Assembly (NCBI RefSeq): GCF_013978595.1
Contig: NZ_JACDTZ010000001.1
Span: forward strand, 1,426,001-1,490,000
Direction of reading: 5' to 3'
Source: Corynebacterium haematomassiliense
GTDB taxonomy: Bacteria > Actinomycetota > Actinomycetes > Mycobacteriales > Mycobacteriaceae
DNA: 64,000 bases
Shown here piece by piece: positions 1-8,884 of the stretch. How positions within the stretch are numbered: the first letter of the stretch is position 1; each line of letters starts with the position of its first letter. The notes below the pieces were generated by a model that saw nothing but the letters and a program-made list of their open reading frames with translations, had not been told where the DNA came from and did not search any database. Made by a program: the position numbers and the translations under genes.

Positions 1-1367
1 ACGGCGTGTACGACCTAGGCATCCCCTCCCCCGCCGACGAGCCGCTGTTCCGCCAGTACACCTCCCTGTACCGGCTGATCACGCGCTGCTGCAACGAGGA
101 CCCCGCGCAGCGCTTCACCAGCCTCACCGAGCTGGAGGCGCAGATGCTCGGCGTGCTGCGCGAGATCGTCGCCGTGCGCGACGGGCGCACCTACCCCGCG
201 CAGCACTCCCTGTTCTCCCCTCAGCGTACGACGTTCGGCACCAAACACCTGGTGTTCCGCACCGACCAGCTCATCGACGGCATCGCCCGCAGCGTGGACA
301 TCACCCCGCAAGAGGTCGTCGCCGCGCTACCGTCGCCGCTGGTCAACCGCGACGATGTCGGCGCCGCCATGCTCCAGGGCTCCTCGTATGCCGAACCACG
401 CGAAACGCTGGAGACGCTGCGCCAGGCCATGACCACCCCGCAGTACGAGCACTCCATCGAAATCCCCTTCGGCGTCGTGCGCACCATGATCGACCTCGGC
501 CTGACCACCCAGGCGCGCACCTGGCTGCGCTCGCTTTCGGAGCGCTTCGGCGACAACTGGCGCTACTCCTGGTACGCGGGCGTGGTGGAGACGCTGCTTG
601 GAGACTTCGCCTCCGCGAAGGGTTCGTTTTCCCAGGTGCTCAACCAGCTACCCGGCGAGGCCGCCCCCAAACTCGCGCTCGCCGCAGTCAGCGAGCTCAT
701 CCTGCAGGAGGGCGGGTATCAATCGAGCGCACTGCTTCACGACGAGCTCTCGCCCGCCGCCGCCGGCCTCACCCACCACCTCCGCGACGTGCCGGACGCC
801 GTGTTCGAGCGCATGGCCGCCGACGGAGCCACAGACAACACGTGGTCGCTGACCGTGACCGCCCCCGGAGGCCTGCGCTTCCACGCCACCCGCCTCTACG
901 CCCTGGTGTGGATGACCAACCCCACCACCGTCTCCTCCGCGTTCGGCCTGGCTCGGATGCTCATGTGCGAAGGCGAAGTGGAGTTGGCGATCAAGGCCCT
1001 GGACAAGGTGCCCAACGCGTCGCGCCACTACCGGATGGCGCAGCTGACCGCCATTTTGTGCCTGGTTGCCGAGGGCGCCACCGAAGACCACATCCGGCTC
1101 GCCGCCCGCCGCCTCGAGCAGATCCCCTCCACCGAGCCGCGCTTCTTGCAGATCAAGGTCGCCGTCATCGAGGCCGGCCTGACGTACCTGCGCGCCCACC
1201 AGGCCTCCACCAACGTGGCGCTGTTCGAGTACCCCTTCACCATCCGGGGCCTGCGCCGCGGCCTGGCCCAGACGTTGCGGGACCAGGCCCGGGTGGCGCC
1301 GTACCCGAAACACCGGTACGCGCTGGTGGACCTGGCCAACAAGGTCCGCCCCGCCACCTGGTTTTAG
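1..1367 (+). CDS. pknG: Serine/threonine protein kinase PknG, C-terminal part
   Basis: The frame is already open at the window edge, so this is the 3' part of a longer gene; about 455 codons are visible, whereas PknG-type kinases are usually 750-850 residues. The first residues (YDLGIPSPADEPLF, then LITRCCNEDPAQRFTS) look like the end of the kinase C-lobe with its conserved Arg. The rest is an alpha-helical repeat region (around KGSFSQVLNQLPGEAAPKLA and ALDKVPNASRHYRMAQLTAI) typical of the PknG TPR domain. PknG is a soluble kinase that phosphorylates the FHA regulator OdhI/GarA and so controls 2-oxoglutarate metabolism and glutamate formation. That role is family knowledge. The N-terminal rubredoxin-like and catalytic parts lie outside the window. 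Two strong hairpins follow the stop codon. Confidence 0.93.
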   Translation, partial: GVYDLGIPSPADEPLFRQYTSLYRLITRCCNEDPAQRFTSLTELEAQMLGVLREIVAVRDGRTYPAQHSLFSPQRTTFGTKHLVFRTDQLIDGIARSVDITPQEVVAALPSPLVNRDDVGAAMLQGSSYAEPRETLETLRQAMTTPQYEHSIEIPFGVVRTMIDLGLTTQARTWLRSLSERFGDNWRYSWYAGVVETLLGDFASAKGSFSQVLNQLPGEAAPKLALAAVSELILQEGGYQSSALLHDELSPAAAGLTHHLRDVPDAVFERMAADGATDNTWSLTVTAPGGLRFHATRLYALVWMTNPTTVSSAFGLARMLMCEGEVELAIKALDKVPNASRHYRMAQLTAILCLVAEGATEDHIRLAARRLEQIPSTEPRFLQIKVAVIEAGLTYLRAHQASTNVALFEYPFTIRGLRRGLAQTLRDQARVAPYPKHRYALVDLANKVRPATWF

Positions 1368-1413
1368 GGGTTTGGGTTCGGGGGTTTGGGCGGCGGAGAC
1401 CGAACGGAGCGGA

Positions 1414-1453
1414 GGCCCGCCGACACATCGCGGCGGAATCTGTCAGGCGGGCC
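1414..1453. terminator. Hairpin after pknG
   Basis: Arms GGCCCGCC (1414-1421) and GGCGGGCC (1446-1453) pair across a 24-nt loop, just after the pknG stop. It is the weaker of two successive hairpins between the convergent genes pknG and metalloprotease A. Confidence 0.5.
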
Positions 1454-1473
1454 TTATCGTCCCTGGTCATCGC

Positions 1474-1513
1474 AAACGGCCGCCGTAATCTGTCAGGATT
1501 ACGGCGGCCGTTT
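1474..1513. terminator. Bidirectional terminator, pknG / metalloprotease A
   Basis: A perfect 17-bp inverted repeat, AAACGGCCGCCGTAATC with its complement at 1497-1513, a 6-nt loop and A/T ends on both sides. It lies between convergent genes and can serve both. The loop-side string AATCTGTCAGG also occurs in the preceding hairpin. Confidence 0.85.
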
Positions 1514-1525
1514 CGGCGGGGGTGC

Positions 1526-3958
1526 TTAGATGAAGCCGCCCATCGCGGCTGCGGCGCCGCCGAGGCCGACGACCGCCAGGATCGCGATGATGATGCCCAC
1601 GATCGCGCCGGTGCTGCCGCCGGATGCCTTGCCGCCCTTACCGGTCTCTCCGGTCTGGTTGTTCGGGGCCGGCTCGTTCCGGCTCGGGTTCTGCGTCGGG
1701 TTCGTGCCCGGCTTCGGCTTCGGCGCAGGCTGGGTTGCGCCGTTGAGCTCGGTCACGGCCGGGCGTCGATTGCCAGTCCGCACAGGCTGGTTGTTCTTGG
1801 TGGGCACCGGTGCCGGTTTGGCCAGGGTCGGCTTCGCCGGGTCCTTTTTGCCCACGGTGTCGCGCGCGGCCTGGAGGTGCTTGGAGTTCTTCTTCTCCAG
1901 GTCCTTGACCAGCTGGTCCATCTGCTCGGTGGTGTAGTTGAGCACGGAGAACTCGTTGGTCTCCTCGGCTACCAGGCGGCCGTCGGCGTTGAAGACGCGG
2001 AACTTCACCGGCATGGAGGAATCCTTGTAGCCGGCGGTGTTGGCAATCGGCACCTCGACGTTGTACTTGCCGTGCTCCTTGAGCACGCCTTCCACCGGGT
2101 AGGTCTTGCGGAACTTGCCGCCCGGGTAGTCCACCTGGAGGGTGAACTCGTGCAGGTCGATGCCCAGGTTGGACAGCTCCAGGTACACCTTGGAGTCGGA
2201 GCGGTTGGCGATGATGACGTTCTTCACGCCCTCGCGCTCGCCAAGCACGCGGATGCCGGCCTTGCCGTTGTTTTCCTCCGCTGCCATGAGCACGAGCTCA
2301 TCCACTTGCGGGTGGCTGTGTCCGGACTCGGACGGGTCCTCGGACACGCCGGTGGAGCCGGTGGCCTTGGCGATCTCGCCGTTGACGATGTCCAGGTTCT
2401 GCCAGTCCGGTGCGATGTCGTAGCTGCCGGTGAAGCACTTGGCGGTGCCGTCGTAACAGGCCTGCGGAATGCTGGTGTTGTCGTTGTCTGTGGAGTTCTT
2501 GTCCGAGTAGTCGAAGTGGCTGAACTGGTACAGGTAGTTCATCACGGACTTGTACTTGGGCACGTAGGAGCTGTTCGGCTTGTCCACGTTGGACGCGCCA
2601 GAGTGGGTCAGGCCCAGGTTGTGGCCGAATTCGTGGAGGATGGTGTTGCGCATCTGCTCCTGGGACGTCATCAGGTAGTTCTTGGCCACGTAGAACGCGC
2701 CGTCGGAGATCAGGCCGTTGCCGGAGGACAGGTTGCCCGCCTCCTGCTGGTCGCCGATGATGCCCACGCGGAAGACGGACTGGCGTGCCCCGAGCAGGTT
2801 CTTGCGGTCCTTGACCAGGCGCACACCGGGCACCTCTGCGCGGCCGTTGCCGTCCTTGAAGTAGATCGGCGCGTACGGGATCGTGTCGCCGCCCTGCGGC
2901 GTGATGCCCGGGATGTTGCTGTAGTAGTCGCCGGCGTCGATGTGCAAGTTGTAGCCGCGGCGGTCGAACAGGTCCACCAGGTCGTTGAGGATCTTGCGCG
3001 ACGGGCGGTAGACGTTCACGTTCGCGTCGGCGCACTCCAGGAACTCGCCGAAGTCCTTCTCCGTTGCCGCGTATTCGCGCTTCTCGGAGCAGCCCTTGGT
3101 CTCCCACTCGGACTGCATCCAGTTCAGCTGCAGGAACAGGTCCGGCTTGTTCGGGTCTGCGCCCCAGCGGTGCAGCGGGAACTCGTTGCCGTCGGCGTCG
3201 GTGTAGCCGTTGATCTCCCAGTCGTCGGGCAGGCCGTCGCCGTCGGAGTCCTTCAGCGCTTCGTTGGCGTCGCCGGCGATGGTCATGCGTGCGCTGAGCC
3301 TATTGTCGTGGCGCTGCCACACGCCCGCGTAGTAGCGGTCGCCGTCGTTCCTGCCGGCTTCTGCGGCCTGCTGGCTTTCACCGGTGCCGGTGGTGTCGGC
3401 GCCCTCGAACTTGGTGTTCAGCTTGTAGCGGCTGCCCACGTCGATGGTGTACTCGTTCGGGTCGGCTTCCTCGGAGCTGAACGGGTAGTCGTAGGACATC
3501 AGCCCGTCCGTAAGCACCAGCTTCAGGTCCCGCTTGCTGTCGCTTTTCAGCTCCACCCGCACGTCCACATTTGCGGGGGTGACGGTGAAGGTGCGCACGA
3601 GCTCCACGCCGAGGTTCGGGTCGGTGTGGGTGAGGGTGACCACGTCGCCCTCACTGTTGGAGGCGGGCTCCACCTTGGTCTTCTCGCCCGCGAACTCGAC
3701 CTTCTGGCCGTCCGCGTAGGCGTCCAAGTAGAAAGCGGTGGGCATCAGGCCGTAGGTGAGGCTGTTGTACATCAGCCAGGACACTCGGCCCTTGTTCACG
3801 TCCACGTTCTGGAAGCCCTCGGCGGCGCCGGTGGTGACGCCGACCTGGTAGCTCTTGGACAGATCCACGGCCGCATCGGCCTGGACCGGCAGCGTGACGC
3901 CGGCGGTGAGGCCTAGCGCGACAACAGCCGCGATTGCTCTTTTACCTGTGTGCATCAT
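1526..3958 (-). CDS. Membrane-anchored secreted metzincin metalloprotease (locus A)
   Basis: An 810-residue secreted zinc protease. Residues 1-30 (MMHTGKRAIAAVVALGLTAG onward, ending near ADA) form a signal peptide. A calcium-type acidic loop (DSDGDGLPDDWE) lies near residue 235. The metzincin zinc site HEFGHNLGLTH spans H442, E443, H446 and H452, with a Met-turn (SVMNYLYQF) at M473. The tail is Pro/Asn/Lys-rich and ends in a hydrophobic segment (TGAIVGIIIAILAVVGLGG) that should hold the protein in the membrane; no LPXTG motif follows. The gene starts 6 nt after the stop of the stalk-protein gene, so the two are probably co-transcribed and translationally coupled. A paralog (49330-46826) has the same design and neighbour. 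The substrate is unknown; the peptidase family beyond 'metzincin' is not assigned. Confidence 0.85.
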   Translation of the reverse strand: MMHTGKRAIAAVVALGLTAGVTLPVQADAAVDLSKSYQVGVTTGAAEGFQNVDVNKGRVSWLMYNSLTYGLMPTAFYLDAYADGQKVEFAGEKTKVEPASNSEGDVVTLTHTDPNLGVELVRTFTVTPANVDVRVELKSDSKRDLKLVLTDGLMSYDYPFSSEEADPNEYTIDVGSRYKLNTKFEGADTTGTGESQQAAEAGRNDGDRYYAGVWQRHDNRLSARMTIAGDANEALKDSDGDGLPDDWEINGYTDADGNEFPLHRWGADPNKPDLFLQLNWMQSEWETKGCSEKREYAATEKDFGEFLECADANVNVYRPSRKILNDLVDLFDRRGYNLHIDAGDYYSNIPGITPQGGDTIPYAPIYFKDGNGRAEVPGVRLVKDRKNLLGARQSVFRVGIIGDQQEAGNLSSGNGLISDGAFYVAKNYLMTSQEQMRNTILHEFGHNLGLTHSGASNVDKPNSSYVPKYKSVMNYLYQFSHFDYSDKNSTDNDNTSIPQACYDGTAKCFTGSYDIAPDWQNLDIVNGEIAKATGSTGVSEDPSESGHSHPQVDELVLMAAEENNGKAGIRVLGEREGVKNVIIANRSDSKVYLELSNLGIDLHEFTLQVDYPGGKFRKTYPVEGVLKEHGKYNVEVPIANTAGYKDSSMPVKFRVFNADGRLVAEETNEFSVLNYTTEQMDQLVKDLEKKNSKHLQAARDTVGKKDPAKPTLAKPAPVPTKNNQPVRTGNRRPAVTELNGATQPAPKPKPGTNPTQNPSRNEPAPNNQTGETGKGGKASGGSTGAIVGIIIAILAVVGLGGAAAAMGGFI

Positions 3959-3964
3959 GTGTCC

Positions 3965-6900
3965 CTACACCCACTGCTCTAAAAAGTGTTGAAATTTATC
4001 GCAATTATCGTACAGAACCTTGCCAGCTGTACCCAACAAACCGAGCACCGCCAGCGCCCACACCCACGGCGAGGGCTTCGAGGAGCCATTGCTTTGCGAC
4101 GACCCTCCGGCCGCAACGCCATCCACTTCCACCGTCACATTGAACTGGCCCGTGGAGCCGTCGGCGAAGCGCACGTTCACCGGGATCTGCTTGACCTGGC
4201 CGGCGGCGTCGGCCGGGACGCGGAACTCGAGCACGCCGCGGGCACGGTCCAACGAGACTTCCCAGCCCTCCGCGTCGAACTCGCCCAAGCTGAACGGATA
4301 GTCCGCGGCCTTCTTGGGCACCGGCAGCGTGACTCGTGTGGTGAAGTCGGGGCGGCCGACAGCGGAGACGTCGTCAAGCAATGTGCTCTCGGCGAGCGTG
4401 CTCATGCCGGACTTGGTGCGGACCTCAACCCGCGCCGAGGTGATCGTGCTCGAGGAATCCTCGAACGTGACCTGGACCGGAATGTCGCGCGGGCCCGGGA
4501 CGGTGCCGTCGTAGCTGACGACGGTGAGCTCGCCCGTCACCGGATCGATCTGCGTGCGCAGCCCCGGGATCGGCTTGACCAGGGAGAACGACGCCCCCGC
4601 GACGCTCGGCCGCAAAATTGCGGTCTGGCCAGCGTTGATGACCACACGCGGGTACTCCACATTCGCCACCGCCGCGGTGCCGCGCACGGTCGTTGCCGGC
4701 ACCTCGACGACGCGCTGCGAACCGTCCGCGAACGTCACCACAACCGGAATCAGCGCCGCCTGCGGGTCGTCCTCGTCGCCGTTGCGGGCGACCGTGATCT
4801 CGCCCGTCTTCGGATCAACAGACACCTGCCAGCCCTGCGCGTCGAAGGACGCGGCCAGCGCGTAGGTCGTGCCCGCCGGGGCCTGGCTCGGCGCCACCGT
4901 GACCGGGGTGCCGGCCTCGGTGACCTTGACCGGACGCCAGGACACCACCTGGTTTGCGGCCTCCGACTTAGTGGACACCGGCACCGTGATCTCCTGCGCG
5001 GAGCCGTCCGGAAGCGTCAGCTTCAACGGGATGTCAAAGTTCGCGCCAACCGGAGCATCCTCCGACACCTTCACGGTGATCGCGCCCGTTTCCGGATCAA
5101 CCTCCACCGGCAGCGCCGTCAGGCCGGTCTGCTCGAAGGTCGCACCCGGGGGCATCGAGCCCGTGGGGAACATGCGGATGTTGCCGTCCGCGTCGAAGAA
5201 CGGCTTGCCGTAGCCCGCGGCCTCGGTGGAGTCCGCCAACGACTGCCCCTTAAGCGCCGCGATGCGGGCGAAAACGGTGGGCTCGTTGTCCTTGTCCGAG
5301 ACCGTGCCGTCGGAGTACAGCACCGTCACCGGGACAGTAATCTGCTCCGGGTGCTCCTCCGGGGCGGTGGCGTAGATGTTGCCGGTGTCCGGGTCGATGC
5401 TGATATCCCAGCCGTTGTAGGCCTTGTCCGCGCCGAGCTCGTTGCCCTTGTCGTCGAACACCGGGGCCAGCGCGTACTGGCCGATGTTCTGGCCGTCCTT
5501 GTTGACGGGGAACGTGCCGTCGAGAAGCGGCACCACAACAGTCTTGCCCGGCTGCGCGCCGAGACCCTCCTGGTAGGCGGGCTTGTAGGCCTCGTTCTGC
5601 GCGCCGACGTCGACGTGGAAGACCGCGGTGGCCTTGCCCGTCGTGCCGTCCGGGTAGGTGAAGTCGACCGGGACCTCGATGGTCTCGCCCGCCGGAGTGC
5701 GCAGCGGCGCCTTCACAGTGACGACGCCGGTGTCCGGGTCAACGGTTCCCTCGGCACTCTTGGTGGAGAACTTCGTGCCGGCCGGAAGCGGCTGACTCTT
5801 GTACTCGATGCCGTCGCGGTCAATGGTGGCGATCGGCTGGCGGCTGGAGTTCGTCTTTCCCGCCTGGACGTAGGAGTCCTTGTACTTCACGCCGCTGATG
5901 CGGTCGGCGTCGCTCACCGGAGCGGTGACGTTGACCGTGATGATGTCGCGCTCCCCCGCTCCGGAAACCACGTCGACCGTGTACTCGCCCGGCTTGACGT
6001 CGCGGCCCGGATCGGCCAACACCTGACCATCCGACGCCACGGACAGCCACTCCGGCGCATCGCCGTCGACGCGCACGTTGACGGTTTCGGACGGCTTGCG
6101 GGAAGGCACGGTCACCTTGGTGGTGCCCGCCTGCACGGTCAGCTTGTCCCAGGCGAAGTCGTCGACCGACGGGGCCGGCTGCGCACTGGTCGTCGGTTGC
6201 GGTGCGGGCGTAGTGGGTCGCGCCGAGGTCGGCTTGGTGGTTGTCGGCTGGTCGGAGGTCGGCTGCGCCGCGGTTGTCTGGCCCGAGGTCGGCTTGGTGG
6301 TTGTCGGCTGCGGCTGAGTCGTCAGCTGCCCAGAGGTCGGCGTCGCTGCGGTCGGCTCAGAGGTAGCCGGGGCAGACGGCTCCGGCGCGGACGTGGTCCG
6401 GCCCGAGGTCGGCTGAGCTGTAGTCGGCTGGCCCGAAGTCGGCTGGCCCGAAGTCGGCTGACCGGACGTTGGCTGCGCAGTAGTTGACGTCGGCTCCGGC
6501 TGAGTCGTCAACTGCTCGGAGGTCGGCGTCGCAGAGGTCGGCTCAGAAGCAACCGGGACAGACGGCTCCGGTGCGGACGTGGTCTGGTCGGAGGTCGGCT
6601 GGTCGGAGGTCGGCCGCGCCGTGGTCGACTGACCGGACGTTGGCTGCGCAGTAGTTGACGTCGGCTCCGGCTGCGTGGGCACCCAACCAGACGTCGGGGT
6701 CGTCGAGGTCGGCTCGGAAGAACCCGGCGTGGACGGTTTTGTCGTCGGCTCCGGCGCGGACGTGGTCTGGTCGGCGGTTGTCGGCTGGTCGGAGGTCGGC
6801 CGCGCCGTGGTCGACTGACCGGACGTTGGCTGCGCAGTAGTTGACGTCGGCTGCGCAGAAGTTGACGTCGGCTGCGGCTGAGTCGTCAGCTGCCCAGAGG

Positions 6901-8404
6901 TCGGCGTCGCTGCGGTCGGCTCAGAGGTAGCCGGGGCAGACGGCTCCGGTGCGGACGTGGTCCGGCCCGAGGTCGGCTGAGCTGTAGTCGTCTGGCCCGA
7001 AGTCGGCTGGCCCGAAGTCGGCTGACCGGACGTTGGCTGCGCAGTAGTTGACGTCGGCTCCGGCTGTGTCGGCACCCAACCAGACGTCGGGGTCGTCGAA
7101 GTCGGCTCAGAGGTAGCCGGGGCAGACGGCTCTGGCGCGGACGTGGTCTGGTCGGTGGTTGTCGGCTGATCGGAGGTCGGCCGCGCCGTGGTCGGCTGGC
7201 CCGAGGTCGGCTGACCGGACGTTGGCTGCGCGGTAGTTGGCGTCGGCTGCGGCTGAGTCGTCAACTGCCCGGAGGTCGGCGTCGCAGAGGTCGGCTCAGA
7301 AGTAACCGGGACAGACGGCTCCGGTGCGGACGTGGTCTGGTCGGAGGTCGGCTCCGGCGTCGAGTCTTCAGGCGTCGTCGTTGCCGGTGTCGTCGATCCG
7401 CCTGCCTCCTCCACCTGGATGTCGATGGTGTCGGTGATCACCTTGGCGTCGTTAGTAATGATGTCGATTCTCGCCGTGCCCGACGTCGTCGGCTTACCGG
7501 TGATCTTGCTGTTTTCCTGGTCATAGGTCAAGCCTTCCGGCAGGTCAGTGACCTCGACGGACGATGCGTTCTCTGTGGGAATGGCGATGTTGACCTCCTC
7601 ACCGGGCTTCACCGGTGCCGGATCGTCAACGATGTTTTGTGCGACCGGAGCCGGCAAATCTGCAGAGTCTTTCACCGTGATCGTGAAGGTCTGCTCGAGT
7701 GGCCCGTCGGCGCCGGCAACAACGCTTCCGCCCTCCACCAGCTGGGTTTTCACCGTGAAAGTGCCGGTTTCAGTCGGGGTGCCCTTCAGGAAGATGTGCT
7801 TGATATTGCCGAAGTTACGCAGCGTGGCGGTGACACCTGGTGGCAGCGTGGACTCATCGATGGTGAGCGCCGAACTCCGGGGAGCTTTGTTCACCCGGAT
7901 GTCGATAGCGTTGATTGCTTTCCCAGTCCAGAACACCTTGTCGCTCTGGTCTACGTATTCCGGGTCGGGTTGCACGCTAACGGCGGCGTCGACGGTCTTG
8001 GTGGAGCCATCTTTGAACGTGAATTGAACTTCGATCTTGTCGCTCTCTCCAAGATCGGCGTCCGGGTCCGGAGTGATTGAAATTTCTCCGGACTCTGGGT
8101 CGATTGTGGCCCCCCAGCCCGGGTTAACGCTGTCGGCGAGCTTGTATCCGTTCGGTGGGTAGACAGTCAGACGGTTAACGTTCGGGCTGATTTTGGTTGT
8201 CTCACCGTAGTTCACGCTTGTGGAGGTTGGGTACCTCACCAACGACTTTTGCGCATCGGTCAGCAGCTGCGCCGACGCCTGCGAAGCGGTCTGCGGGGCT
8301 GCAACCGGCTGGACACCCGTCACCACAAGCGACAGGCCGAGCGCGCACGCGGCTACCGATGTCCCGCGCCGGCACGCAATCGCGCGGTCATGCTTTCCAG
8401 TCAT
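3965..8404 (-). CDS. Giant Ig/Rib-like surface stalk protein with Thr/Pro-rich repeats (locus A)
   Basis: About 1479 residues from the chosen ATG at 8404, which follows a good RBS (AAAAGGGG) and begins a signal peptide (MTGKHDRAIACRRGTSVAA...). An upstream in-frame start at 8452 would give an atypical leader. Order: N-terminal beta-rich domains (to about residue 340), a long low-complexity Thr/Ser/Pro/Gln stalk (about 343-738, units such as TSGQPTSGQPTTAQPTS), then several Ig/Rib-like domains marked by YPDGT/FADGS and 'DPxTGxIxV' strings. The end is a transmembrane helix (WVWALAVLGLLGTAGKVLY) followed by DNCDKFQHFLEQWV. No LPXTG. The stalk composition resembles a cell-wall-spanning, possibly O-mannosylated region. 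It is the first gene of a pair with a metzincin protease. I cannot assign a ligand or activity. Confidence 0.8.
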   Translation of the reverse strand: MTGKHDRAIACRRGTSVAACALGLSLVVTGVQPVAAPQTASQASAQLLTDAQKSLVRYPTSTSVNYGETTKISPNVNRLTVYPPNGYKLADSVNPGWGATIDPESGEISITPDPDADLGESDKIEVQFTFKDGSTKTVDAAVSVQPDPEYVDQSDKVFWTGKAINAIDIRVNKAPRSSALTIDESTLPPGVTATLRNFGNIKHIFLKGTPTETGTFTVKTQLVEGGSVVAGADGPLEQTFTITVKDSADLPAPVAQNIVDDPAPVKPGEEVNIAIPTENASSVEVTDLPEGLTYDQENSKITGKPTTSGTARIDIITNDAKVITDTIDIQVEEAGGSTTPATTTPEDSTPEPTSDQTTSAPEPSVPVTSEPTSATPTSGQLTTQPQPTPTTAQPTSGQPTSGQPTTARPTSDQPTTTDQTTSAPEPSAPATSEPTSTTPTSGWVPTQPEPTSTTAQPTSGQPTSGQPTSGQTTTAQPTSGRTTSAPEPSAPATSEPTAATPTSGQLTTQPQPTSTSAQPTSTTAQPTSGQSTTARPTSDQPTTADQTTSAPEPTTKPSTPGSSEPTSTTPTSGWVPTQPEPTSTTAQPTSGQSTTARPTSDQPTSDQTTSAPEPSVPVASEPTSATPTSEQLTTQPEPTSTTAQPTSGQPTSGQPTSGQPTTAQPTSGRTTSAPEPSAPATSEPTAATPTSGQLTTQPQPTTTKPTSGQTTAAQPTSDQPTTTKPTSARPTTPAPQPTTSAQPAPSVDDFAWDKLTVQAGTTKVTVPSRKPSETVNVRVDGDAPEWLSVASDGQVLADPGRDVKPGEYTVDVVSGAGERDIITVNVTAPVSDADRISGVKYKDSYVQAGKTNSSRQPIATIDRDGIEYKSQPLPAGTKFSTKSAEGTVDPDTGVVTVKAPLRTPAGETIEVPVDFTYPDGTTGKATAVFHVDVGAQNEAYKPAYQEGLGAQPGKTVVVPLLDGTFPVNKDGQNIGQYALAPVFDDKGNELGADKAYNGWDISIDPDTGNIYATAPEEHPEQITVPVTVLYSDGTVSDKDNEPTVFARIAALKGQSLADSTEAAGYGKPFFDADGNIRMFPTGSMPPGATFEQTGLTALPVEVDPETGAITVKVSEDAPVGANFDIPLKLTLPDGSAQEITVPVSTKSEAANQVVSWRPVKVTEAGTPVTVAPSQAPAGTTYALAASFDAQGWQVSVDPKTGEITVARNGDEDDPQAALIPVVVTFADGSQRVVEVPATTVRGTAAVANVEYPRVVINAGQTAILRPSVAGASFSLVKPIPGLRTQIDPVTGELTVVSYDGTVPGPRDIPVQVTFEDSSSTITSARVEVRTKSGMSTLAESTLLDDVSAVGRPDFTTRVTLPVPKKAADYPFSLGEFDAEGWEVSLDRARGVLEFRVPADAAGQVKQIPVNVRFADGSTGQFNVTVEVDGVAAGGSSQSNGSSKPSPWVWALAVLGLLGTAGKVLYDNCDKFQHFLEQWV
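6190..7375. repeat. Low-complexity Thr/Pro/Gln-coding repeat tract
   Basis: Degenerate tandem units (GAGGTCGGCTG, GACGTTGGCTG and similar on the plus strand) encode TSGQPT / TSAPEPS motifs on the minus strand. Larger blocks recur inside the tract; for example, the segments near 6330-6480 and 6890-7050 are nearly the same. The tract is prone to slippage and recombination, so stalk length is likely to vary between strains. Confidence 0.85.
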
Positions 8405-8484
8405 TGCAAGACCCCTTTTCTGAATCTTTTTATCTACCGCCGACTCAATCAACAGCCAACAATACGGTTTTCTGCTTCTGTAAA

Positions 8485-8512
8485 TCTATAGCGCGCAATC
8501 CCATGAAAACAA
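8485..8512 (-). promoter_or_regulatory. Candidate promoter of the locus A operon
   Basis: On the minus strand, TTGTTT (8512-8507) and TATAGA (8490-8485) are separated by 16 nt, about 80 nt upstream of the chosen ATG. Positions and spacing suit a housekeeping promoter, but the match is only moderate. Confidence 0.35.
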
Positions 8513-8684
8513 CACAATTATGCTTTCGGGAGTTGCAAGACGCTCCGCCCGAGGTCAACGCAGACCTCTACCCTGCTACGCCCGAGTTCAAGAGAACTTT
8601 TGTGCAATCCATCACAGGGCTGGCAATCGTCATATTTTTAACCAAGGCGCGGTCGACGCGAAAACAGACCAGCCCACCAGTCGC

Positions 8685-8818
8685 AGATCGTCTAGTAGCC
8701 GCCTCGTCCTGCTATACGATCCGGCACCCCGCTACGCATTTCCCCAGGTGTTGATGGCATTGAGTTTCAGTATGGGGCTGATCGTCTAGCAGCACCGCAC
8801 AACCTGCTAGACGATCAG
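8685..8818 (+). repeat. 134-bp double-palindrome (REPIN-like) element, copy 1
   Basis: Two imperfect palindromes of the type GATCGTCTAGTAG...TGCTA(T/G)ACGATC bracket a 50-60 nt spacer containing TTTCCCCAGGTG. The second palindrome (GATCGTCTAGCAG at 8780, CTGCTAGACGATC to 8816) is nearly perfect. A homologous copy in inverse orientation lies at 60911-61042, matching along its whole length and not only in the palindromes. The copy sits in the 480-nt gap between the locus A stalk gene and ackA, which otherwise holds a promoter-like site and the ackA terminator. Confidence 0.85.
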
Positions 8819-8835
8819 ATAAAAGCGCAGCAGAA

Positions 8836-8873
8836 AGCCCCGGCACCAGAACTCGCGAACCGGTGCCGGGGCT
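8836..8873 (-). terminator. ackA terminator
   Basis: Inverted repeat AGCCCCGGCACC / GGTGCCGGGGCT with a 14-nt loop, immediately past the ackA stop and followed on the minus strand by TTTC. Confidence 0.8.
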
Positions 8874-8884
8874 GAAAAGCCGCA

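Noticed and set aside
842..3916. Long plus-strand open frame of about 1000 codons antisense to metalloprotease A, and similar long frames opposite ackA/pta, clpB, pqo, the adhesin and the stalk genes
   Set aside because: These are codon-bias shadows in a GC-rich genome: they run through known genes on the other strand, have arginine/valine-rich low-information composition, and lack start signals.
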